Below, one piece after another: positions 1 to 5,034 of a stretch of 6,292 nucleotides of DNA. The DNA comes from an uncultured Altererythrobacter sp. (GTDB lineage: Bacteria > Pseudomonadota > Alphaproteobacteria > Sphingomonadales > Sphingomonadaceae), in assembly GCA_938009055.1 (NCBI GenBank), contig CALLIO010000314.1, positions 1 through 6,292 of the forward strand. The letters run 5' to 3'. The first letter of the stretch is position 1; each line of letters opens with the position of its first letter. The notes under the pieces were generated by a model. The model was not told the DNA's origin. It did no database searches and saw nothing but the letters and a program-made list of their open reading frames with translations. Position numbers and translations under genes: made by a program.

Positions 1-1385
1 TCCATATAGAACACGTCATTGTCGACACCGGCATAGCCGACCCCGCCCATCGAACGCTTGATGAAGAAGACTTGCTTCGCCTTGTCCACGTCGAACACGG
101 GCATGCCGTAAATGGGCGAAGTCTTGTCGGTCTTGGCCGCCGGGTTCACCACATCATTCGCGCCGATGATGAAAGCGACGTCCGCTTGCGCGAAGTCGGA
201 GTTGATATCCTCCAGCTCGAACACTTCGTCGTAAGGCACGTTCGCCTCTGCCAGCAGCACATTCATATGGCCCGGCATCCGGCCCGCAACGGGGTGGATC
301 GCATATTTCACGTCCACGCCTTCTGCTTTGAGAGTGTCAGCCATTTCTCGCAGCGCATGCTGCGCCTGCGCCACCGCCATGCCGTAGCCAGGAATAATGA
401 TGACCTTTTCCGCCTGTTTGAGCATGAAGGCTGCGTCTTCTGCGCTGCCTTGCTTATAAGGGCGTGCCTCGCGCGCTTCGCCGCCGCCAGCTGCGCTGTC
501 ATCCGCGCCGAAACCGCCCGCGATCACGGAAAGGAACGAACGGTTCATCGCCTTGCACATGATGTAGCTGAGGATCGCGCCTGATGAACCTACCAACGCA
601 CCAGTGATGATCATCGCGCTATTGCCAAGCGTGAAGCCCATCGCAGCGGCAGCCCAGCCAGAATAGCTGTTCAACATAGAAACGACGACCGGCATATCAG
701 CGCCGCCAATGGGGATGATCAGCAAGAAGCCAATCACAAACGCCGCGACCGTCATCGCGATAATCAGCGGCATGGTTTCTGCCGGACCGCTCGCCATCGC
801 GAACATGGCCGTCAGCACGAGGATCGCCAGCAAAGTGCCCAGATTGATGACATGGCGCAGAGGAAGAAGGATCGGTGACCCGCTCATCCGGCCAGACAGT
901 TTGAGGAAAGCAATAACCGAGCCTGAGAATGTGATTGCACCGATCGCAATCCCCAGCCCCATCTCGATCTTGCTCACGGGAGAGATGGTGAGATCATCGG
1001 TCAAAAGACCAAAGGCTTCCGGCTCCAAATAGGCCGCCCAGCCGACCAGCACAGCGGCAAGACCGACGAGCGAGTGAAATCCTGCAACCAGTTCTGGCAT
1101 CGCCGTCATCGCGATTTTGCGCGCGATGGTAACGCCGATAATCGCGCCGAGGAACATCGCAATCCCGATCTCGGCAATGCTGGCAATATTGTGCGTAACG
1201 AGGGTTGTGACGACCGCCAGCACCATGCCGACCATGCCAAAGCGGTTGCCCGTCCGGCTTGTCTCGGGCGAGGATAGCCCGCGCAATGCAAGGATGAAAA
1301 ACACACCAGAAATAAGGTAAGCGAGCATCGCCCATGCTGGGGTTCCGCCGCCGTCCGCTGCGCTTGCGAGAATAGAGAAGCTCAT
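1..1385 (-). CDS. pntB: NAD(P) transhydrogenase beta subunit PntB (3' end cut off)
   Basis: Beta subunit of the inner-membrane proton-translocating transhydrogenase, carrying the dII membrane domain and the NADP(H)-binding dIII domain. My reverse-strand translation gives about 461 residues from the ATG at 1385 without a stop, so the gene runs off the left edge. E. coli PntB is about 462 aa; judged by its C-terminus, only some 15-20 residues are missing here. Hydrophobic helices fill residues about 18-280. His104, Asp230 and Asn239 lie in the contexts of the E. coli proton-channel residues His91, Asp213 and Asn222. The dIII domain shows PGYGMAVAQAQ (332-342), GRMPGHMNVLLAEA (368-381), GANDVVNPAA (408-417) and a KRSM...GYAGVDN segment near the end. 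The start overlaps the pntA2 stop by one base (TGATG) and has a strong ribosome binding site. No key residue appears lost. Confidence 0.97.
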   Translation of the reverse strand, partial: MSFSILASAADGGGTPAWAMLAYLISGVFFILALRGLSSPETSRTGNRFGMVGMVLAVVTTLVTHNIASIAEIGIAMFLGAIIGVTIARKIAMTAMPELVAGFHSLVGLAAVLVGWAAYLEPEAFGLLTDDLTISPVSKIEMGLGIAIGAITFSGSVIAFLKLSGRMSGSPILLPLRHVINLGTLLAILVLTAMFAMASGPAETMPLIIAMTVAAFVIGFLLIIPIGGADMPVVVSMLNSYSGWAAAAMGFTLGNSAMIITGALVGSSGAILSYIMCKAMNRSFLSVIAGGFGADDSAAGGGEAREARPYKQGSAEDAAFMLKQAEKVIIIPGYGMAVAQAQHALREMADTLKAEGVDVKYAIHPVAGRMPGHMNVLLAEANVPYDEVFELEDINSDFAQADVAFIIGANDVVNPAAKTDKTSPIYGMPVFDVDKAKQVFFIKRSMGGVGYAGVDNDVFYM

Positions 1386-1669
1386 CACTTCTTCTCCTTC
1401 TTCTTATACATGGCCAGCATTCTCTCGGTCACGGCAAAGCCGCCGAAAATGTTCACGCTGGCGAGCACAACGCCCAACAGGCCTAGATATTTGGCAGCCG
1501 GGCTGCTTGCCTCAGCCGCTGCGATCAGCGCGCCGACAATAATGACGGATGAAATCGCATTGGTCACCGCCATCAGCGGCGTGTGCAAAGCGGGCGTGAC
1601 CGACCATACAACGTAATAGCCGACAAAGCAGGCCAGCACGAAAATCGAAAGAATTGAAATGAAGTCCAT
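1385..1669 (-). CDS. pntA2: NAD(P) transhydrogenase alpha subunit, membrane part (PntA2)
   Basis: A 94-residue membrane protein corresponding to the C-terminal membrane segment of E. coli PntA, encoded separately as in Rhodospirillum rubrum and other alphaproteobacteria. Three hydrophobic helices are visible at about residues 3-25, 30-52 and 58-82. The segments HTPLMAVTNAIS (about 29-40) and SVNIFGGFAVTERML (about 71-85) are characteristic of the family. The protein ends in a lysine-rich cytoplasmic tail. With PntB it forms the dII proton channel. The ATG at 1669 gives the usual family length. Its own ribosome binding site is weak (an AAGAG about 11 nt upstream), and it follows the lipoprotein gene after a 42-nt gap, so it may depend on upstream translation. 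Confidence 0.95.
   Translation of the reverse strand: MDFISILSIFVLACFVGYYVVWSVTPALHTPLMAVTNAISSVIIVGALIAAAEASSPAAKYLGLLGVVLASVNIFGGFAVTERMLAMYKKKEKK
1394..1399 (-). promoter_or_regulatory. Ribosome binding site of pntB inside the pntA2 lysine tail
   Basis: On the minus strand this reads AAGGAG, 8 nt before the pntB ATG at 1385. It is formed by the Lys-Glu codons that end pntA2 (KKKEKK), so the basic tail of one subunit doubles as the Shine-Dalgarno sequence of the next. Together with the TGATG overlap, this points to translational coupling of pntA2 and pntB. Confidence 0.75.
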
Positions 1670-1697
1670 GCGTTAGCCCGCTCTTACTCAATGTGTG

Positions 1698-1711
1698 TCG
1701 CCAAAGGGCGA
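1698..1711 (-). other. Small intercistronic hairpin after the lipoprotein gene
   Basis: A perfect 5-bp inverted repeat, TCGCC / GGCGA with a 4-nt loop, begins at the base right after the lipoprotein stop codon and lies in the 42-nt gap before pntA2. No run of T follows on the minus strand, so it does not look like a full intrinsic terminator. It might affect mRNA stability or partial read-through within the operon. It is short enough to be chance. Confidence 0.3.
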
Positions 1712-2131
1712 TCAAATACCGCCGACGATCCGTTCAAGCTGGCCAAGCTGCGCGTCGATATTCGCAACTTCCTGCGCAATCTGTTCAGCAGTTCCCTCGC
1801 CATCGGGCTCAGCGCATTCAACCGAATTGACCGACCAGTAATATTCGTAGTCAGCTTCAACCGCAGCCAGATCGGTGGCAAGCGAGCGTCCCGAAATGCT
1901 CTCTTGAAGCGAGGCAAAACGCTCCTTCACCCCATCATAAGCGGCCAGCCCTTCATCGGTCGCTGTATAGGGACATTGCGGGCTGAGGCCTGCGACCACA
2001 TCGCGCGCATGGTGGCGAAATTCCGCACCCATTTTCGCATCGCTTGGCGCATATCCGCCGCCGGTCATCCCGTCGCAGCCAGCCAATGCCAGCGCCGCGG
2101 TTGTTGCCATAATCAAAGCCAGTTTTGTCAT
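1712..2131 (-). CDS. Predicted lipoprotein of unknown function inside the pnt operon
   Basis: A 139-residue protein whose family I do not recognise. Residues 1-18 form a lipoprotein signal peptide: Lys3, a hydrophobic stretch, then the lipobox L-A-G-C with Cys19 as the predicted lipidated residue. Asp20 follows, which in E. coli would favour retention in the inner membrane. A short Gly-rich linker (about 21-27) leads to a mostly helical, acidic domain. It contains just two further cysteines, Cys53 and Cys106, which could form a disulfide in the periplasm, and an aromatic patch at about 95-99 (YEYYW). The ATG overlaps the pntA1 stop by four bases (ATGA) and has a GAAAGG 8 nt upstream, so it is almost certainly co-translated with pntA1. 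Location suggests a role linked to the transhydrogenase or the membrane around it, but that is inference only. Confidence 0.85.
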   Translation of the reverse strand: MTKLALIMATTAALALAGCDGMTGGGYAPSDAKMGAEFRHHARDVVAGLSPQCPYTATDEGLAAYDGVKERFASLQESISGRSLATDLAAVEADYEYYWSVNSVECAEPDGEGTAEQIAQEVANIDAQLGQLERIVGGI

Positions 2132-3249
2132 GATGTCAGCCTTTCGTTGACGATTTCCCCATCCTTAGTGAGCCGCACAGCATCACCGATCTCTTCATCG
2201 AGAACGGGGCCGCCAGCCTCTTCATCCCAAAAGGCAGAGAGGAAATTGTAGTGATTGCGCGCAAACAGCGCAGAGGCATCTGCTGCCAATTGTGTGGGCG
2301 TGTTGGAATAACCCATTATGGTTACGCCATGCTTGACCACCAGCTTATCAGGCTCGCACCCTTCGACATTGCCGCCAGCAGGGGCGGCCAGATCGAAGAT
2401 GACGCTGCCCGGTTTCATGCTTGCTATCTGCGCATCCGAGATAAGGCGCGGAGCCGGCCGGCCCGGGATCAGCGCGGTGGTGATGACGATATCTTGCTTG
2501 GCGATATGCGCAGAGACCAATTCGGCCTGAGCCTTTTGATATTCTTCGCTCATCTCGGTGGCGTAGCCGCCCGATCCCTCGCCCTCGATCCCCTCAACCT
2601 CTTCAACGAAGATCGGCTTCGCGCCGAGGCTTTCGATCTGTTCCTTGGTGGCGGAGCGCACATCGGTGGCAGAGACTTGCGCCCCCAGCCGCCGCGCGGT
2701 CGCAATCGCTTGCAGGCCCGCAACGCCCACACCCATCACGAAACAGCGCGCGGCCTGCACAGTGCCAGCTGCGGTCATCATCATTGGGAAGGCGCGGCCA
2801 TAAGTATCAGCCGCTGCCATCACCGCTTTATATCCGGCAAGGTTCGACTGGCTGGAGAGCACATCCATCGATTGCGCACGGGTGATGCGCGGCATGAATT
2901 CCATCGACAAGGCTTCAAGCCCTGCCTTGGCATAGGCTGCAACAACATCGCCATTGTTGAAAGGATCAAACAGAGCGGCAACTTTTGCGCCCTTTTTCGC
3001 GCCCTTGAGCAAGGCAACATCGGGCGCCTGAATGCCCAATACAATATCCGCACCCTTGATCACGCTCGCCGCTGCGCCAAGCGTCGCGCCTGCTTCAGCA
3101 TAGGCCTCGTCCGGAATAGAAGCGGTAAGCCCCGCGCCCTTCTCGACCGCAATTTTTGCGCCCAGCTTGGCAAACTTACCAACCGTTTCAGGGCTGGCCG
3201 CGACCCGGCTTTCGCCCTTGGCGCGCTCTTTCAATATGGCAATGTGCAA
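2128..3249 (-). CDS. pntA1: NAD(P) transhydrogenase alpha subunit, NAD-binding part (PntA1)
   Basis: A 373-residue soluble dI subunit that binds NAD(H) and passes hydride to NADP+ on PntB dIII. It belongs to the alanine dehydrogenase/transhydrogenase fold. The N-terminus (IAILKERAKGESRVAASPET) is typical. The stretch RITRAQSMDVLSSQS (121-135) carries Arg, Gln, Asp and Ser residues that match the dI active site of R. rubrum. The Rossmann motif GVGVAG is at 173-178, and Asp196 at the end of the next strand suits NAD rather than NADP. A loop with GYATEMS (about 228-234) and the ALIPGRPAPRLI segment are also conserved. Translation starts at TTG (3249): family alignment begins exactly there, and no ATG or GTG is available nearby. 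It lies 13 nt after the oxidase subunit IV gene and overlaps the lipoprotein start. Confidence 0.96.
   Translation of the reverse strand: MHIAILKERAKGESRVAASPETVGKFAKLGAKIAVEKGAGLTASIPDEAYAEAGATLGAAASVIKGADIVLGIQAPDVALLKGAKKGAKVAALFDPFNNGDVVAAYAKAGLEALSMEFMPRITRAQSMDVLSSQSNLAGYKAVMAAADTYGRAFPMMMTAAGTVQAARCFVMGVGVAGLQAIATARRLGAQVSATDVRSATKEQIESLGAKPIFVEEVEGIEGEGSGGYATEMSEEYQKAQAELVSAHIAKQDIVITTALIPGRPAPRLISDAQIASMKPGSVIFDLAAPAGGNVEGCEPDKLVVKHGVTIMGYSNTPTQLAADASALFARNHYNFLSAFWDEEAGGPVLDEEIGDAVRLTKDGEIVNERLTS
2140..2145 (-). promoter_or_regulatory. Ribosome binding site of the lipoprotein gene
   Basis: The minus strand reads GAAAGG, 8 nt before the ATG at 2131 and inside the last codons of pntA1. 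It supports the chosen lipoprotein start and re-initiation at the ATGA overlap. Confidence 0.65.
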
Positions 3250-3262
3250 GACGGATCTGCGC

Positions 3263-3385
3263 TTAATCGGCGATCACAATGACAACGATCGCGGTGATCA
3301 CTGCCAGCAAAGGAACGCTCCACTTCAGCGTAGCGATGAAGCTGTCGTAAGTCGAATTGGCCGATTTCATATCCTGCGAAGACAT
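3263..3385 (-). CDS. aa3-type cytochrome c oxidase subunit IV-like small protein
   Basis: A 40-residue membrane protein found by translating the minus strand from the ATG at 3385 to TAA at 3263-3265. The sequence starts MSSQDMKSANSTYDSFIA, followed by TLKWSVP and one hydrophobic helix (about residues 23-39) ending in Asp. This pattern, a short polar N-terminus with a Tyr-x2-Phe segment, LKW-x-VP, then one membrane helix, is that of the bacterial aa3-type cytochrome c oxidase subunit IV family (COX4_pro_2 type), whose members are only about 40-60 aa. These sit at the edge of the haem-copper oxidase and have no known catalytic role. An AAGGA ribosome binding site lies 9 nt upstream. It is the first gene of the pnt operon. 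Whether it joins the oxidase or serves the transhydrogenase cannot be told from sequence. Confidence 0.88.
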   Translation of the reverse strand: MSSQDMKSANSTYDSFIATLKWSVPLLAVITAIVVIVIAD

Positions 3386-3394
3386 TGCGTGTTT

Positions 3395-3399
3395 TCCTT
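3395..3399 (-). promoter_or_regulatory. Ribosome binding site of the oxidase subunit IV gene
   Basis: The minus strand reads AAGGA, 9 nt before the ATG at 3385. It is the strongest Shine-Dalgarno match next to that of pntB and supports the reality of this very short gene. Confidence 0.7.
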
Positions 3400-3506
3400 G
3401 CCCCTGATGGTGAGTCCTTAGTTGAAAGAGGCCCTACATCGGCTTTACGCGCTTCTCAAGTGAGCATCCGTATCCACAGACGGCAATTCACAGGGAAATC
3501 TTAGCC

Positions 3507-3522
3507 TTAATCTGGTCTTTAC
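3507..3522 (+). promoter_or_regulatory. Possible CtrA-like binding site
   Basis: The sequence is TTAA, seven bases, then TTTAC, one mismatch from the alphaproteobacterial CtrA consensus TTAA-N7-TTAAC. It lies 63 nt ahead of the regulator start codon. A match of this quality can occur by chance in an AT-richer intergenic region, so this is a candidate only. Confidence 0.25.
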
Positions 3523-3584
3523 ACCTCGCCGCTAAACACTCCTCTCGTACCAGTTTGGGACGGTTTGAGGACTGCAGAACGACT

Positions 3585-5003
3585 ATGGCCGAATTCGACC
3601 AACGAATTCTAATGCTGATCGATGATGAGCCGGCGCAAAGCCGCCTGATCTCGGCGCTTGCCGCGCGCGAGGGCTGGCGCACGATTGTCGCTGCTGATTC
3701 TGAAACCGCGATTGCGATGCTGGGCACACGCCAAGGCATGCAATTGTCTGCGATTATCCTCGATCAATGGGTGCCCGGCGATGATGCTTGCAGCCTGATC
3801 GAAGAGCTGAAAAGCCGCCGCCCTGCGATGCCAATCTTGATGTTGACTACCAGCGCCTCTCCGCTGCTGGCTGTCGATGCAATGCGCGCTGGCGCCACTG
3901 ACTACCTTATTAAGCCCGTCGCTCCCGATCGCTTGATGGAAGCGCTGCGTGCGGCAACCGAAGAAGAAGCCCCGCAGGACGAGCTGCAACCACTCGCTGA
4001 AAAAATGCATGGCGAGCTCGATTTCGACGCAATGATTGGAACCGCGCCGCGTTTCCGCACAGCGCTAGCCCAAGCCGCCAAGGCCGCGCGCGGTCACGCC
4101 AGTGTTCTGATCGAAGGCGAAAGCGGCACGGGCAAGGAAATGCTGATGCGCGCGATCCATGCCGCATCACCGCGTTCAAAAGCGGCCTTCCGCATTATCA
4201 ATACGGGCGGCGTTCCGTCCAACAGCCTTGAATCGGTCTTGTTTGGCCATGAAGCCAATGCCTTCCCTGGCGCGTTTGATCGCCAGATTGGCGCGCTCCA
4301 GCATTGCGATGGCGGCACGCTGGTTCTCGACGATCTCGACCGCCTGAACTCCGAATTGCAAGAGCGCCTGCTCGACACGCTGGAAAGCGGCATTGTGCGC
4401 CCTTTGGGGGCCAAGCACGGCTTCCATGTCGATGTGCGTCTGCTGTGTGCCAGCAATTTGCCGATGGACGCTTTGGTCACATCGGGTCATTTCAGCGAAA
4501 CGCTGCTTGAAAAGGTCGGACAGACCACGATCAAGCTGCCTCCTTTGCGCGAGCGCACGGGCGATATTCCCGGTCTTGCGCGCCACTTCCTTGCACGCAT
4601 TGGCGAGCAGCCGGGCCTTCGCCCCCTGGCGATATCGGATTCCGCACTTTCGCTGCTGTCTGCCTATGATTGGCCGGGCAATGTCCGCCAATTGCAAGCG
4701 GTGCTGTTCCGTGCAGCCGTGTTCTGCGACAATCAGTCGCTGACCCCGCAAAGCTTCCCGCAATTGTGCGAGCTTCTGGGCGAGCCGGAAGAAAGCATTG
4801 CAGCCTTTCAGGAATCGGTGGGCGTTATGCTTTATACCGAGGATGGCAATCTGCGCCCATTGGAAGATATTGAGGCCGACGTTATTCGCCTTGCCATCGG
4901 CCATTACCGTGGCCGCATGACCGAAGTCGCGCGCCGTTTGGGCATTGGCCGCTCAACCCTTTACCGCAAGCTTTCAGACTTGGGTATCGACAACGCTGCT
5001 TGA
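3585..5003 (+). CDS. NtrC-type response regulator with degenerate AAA+ domain
   Basis: A 472-residue cytoplasmic regulator with receiver (about 6-125), AAA+ (about 150-380) and Fis-type helix-turn-helix (about 428-468) domains. The receiver is complete: acidic Asp13/Asp14, phospho-acceptor Asp60, Thr88 and Lys110. In the AAA+ domain the Walker A motif GESGTGKE (178-185) and WPGNVRQL (363-370) are kept. The sigma-54 contact motif GAFTGA has become NAFPGA (225-230), Walker B ends Asp249-Asp250 instead of Asp-Glu, and the usual FREDLYYRL arginine-finger segment reads FSETLLEKV (303-311). It thus looks built like NtrC but unlikely to remodel sigma-54 polymerase. The helix-turn-helix (TEVARRLGIGRSTLYRKL) is intact. 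ATG at 3585 was chosen because the receiver begins right after it; an in-frame TTG at 3555 would add ten residues without family support. No sensor kinase gene is adjacent. Confidence 0.93.
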   Translation: MAEFDQRILMLIDDEPAQSRLISALAAREGWRTIVAADSETAIAMLGTRQGMQLSAIILDQWVPGDDACSLIEELKSRRPAMPILMLTTSASPLLAVDAMRAGATDYLIKPVAPDRLMEALRAATEEEAPQDELQPLAEKMHGELDFDAMIGTAPRFRTALAQAAKAARGHASVLIEGESGTGKEMLMRAIHAASPRSKAAFRIINTGGVPSNSLESVLFGHEANAFPGAFDRQIGALQHCDGGTLVLDDLDRLNSELQERLLDTLESGIVRPLGAKHGFHVDVRLLCASNLPMDALVTSGHFSETLLEKVGQTTIKLPPLRERTGDIPGLARHFLARIGEQPGLRPLAISDSALSLLSAYDWPGNVRQLQAVLFRAAVFCDNQSLTPQSFPQLCELLGEPEESIAAFQESVGVMLYTEDGNLRPLEDIEADVIRLAIGHYRGRMTEVARRLGIGRSTLYRKLSDLGIDNAA

Positions 5004-5007
5004 TATC

Positions 5008-5031
5008 GCAGGCCCATGGGCTTAGCCCTGC
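5008..5031 (+). other. Nested palindromes between the regulator and dehydrogenase genes
   Basis: Most of the 31-nt gap is made of symmetrical sequence: GCAGG/CCTGC (5008-5012 and 5027-5031) encloses a perfect 10-bp palindrome GCCCATGGGC (5012-5021), which overlaps GGGCT-T-AGCCC (5018-5028). No T-run follows, so a terminator is unlikely. It could be an operator or an RNA fold near the dehydrogenase start, which has no clear Shine-Dalgarno sequence of its own. Confidence 0.35.
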
Positions 5032-5034
5032 GGC

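Larger units (their letters stand above)
3386..3584. promoter_or_regulatory. Divergent control region between the pnt operon and the regulator gene
   Basis: This 199-nt stretch separates the start of the leftward pnt operon from the rightward response regulator gene and must hold both promoters. No convincing -35/-10 pair stands out. The best leftward candidate is TTGAGA (3454-3459, minus) with TGTAGG (3433-3438, minus) at a short 15-nt spacing, which is weak. Other patterns are a CtrA-like site at 3507-3522, a repeated ATYCACAG element at 3472-3479 and 3486-3493, and a direct repeat just before the regulator start. I see no gene in it. Confidence 0.6.

Noticed and set aside
72..584. A 170-codon plus-strand open frame opposite pntB
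   Set aside because: It is antisense to the conserved NADP-binding domain, with His/Arg-rich composition typical of shadow frames.
1691..2251. A 186-codon plus-strand open frame opposite the lipoprotein gene
   Set aside because: The minus strand has a proper lipoprotein signal, a ribosome binding site and operon overlap. The plus-strand product shows no family features.
2251..3282. A 343-codon plus-strand open frame opposite pntA1
   Set aside because: It is antisense to a clearly conserved gene. Its translation is rich in Arg, His and Cys with no domain I recognise. Long antisense frames are common in GC-rich genomes.
3555..3584. TTG start that would add ten residues to the response regulator
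   Set aside because: The receiver domain begins directly after the ATG at 3585, and the extra residues have no family support.
3386..3584. A sigma-54 (-24/-12) promoter for either divergent gene
   Set aside because: No GG-N10-GC arrangement in the TGGCAC...TTGC form was seen on either strand of this region.
4229..4725. Response regulator as a decaying pseudogene, suggested by its lost AAA+ motifs
   Set aside because: The frame is intact over 472 codons, the receiver and helix-turn-helix keep all key residues, and codon use matches its neighbours. This points to selection for a changed function.
4176..4904. A 242-codon minus-strand open frame inside the response regulator gene
   Set aside because: It lies antisense to the conserved AAA+ and C-terminal regions, and the product resembles no known protein.
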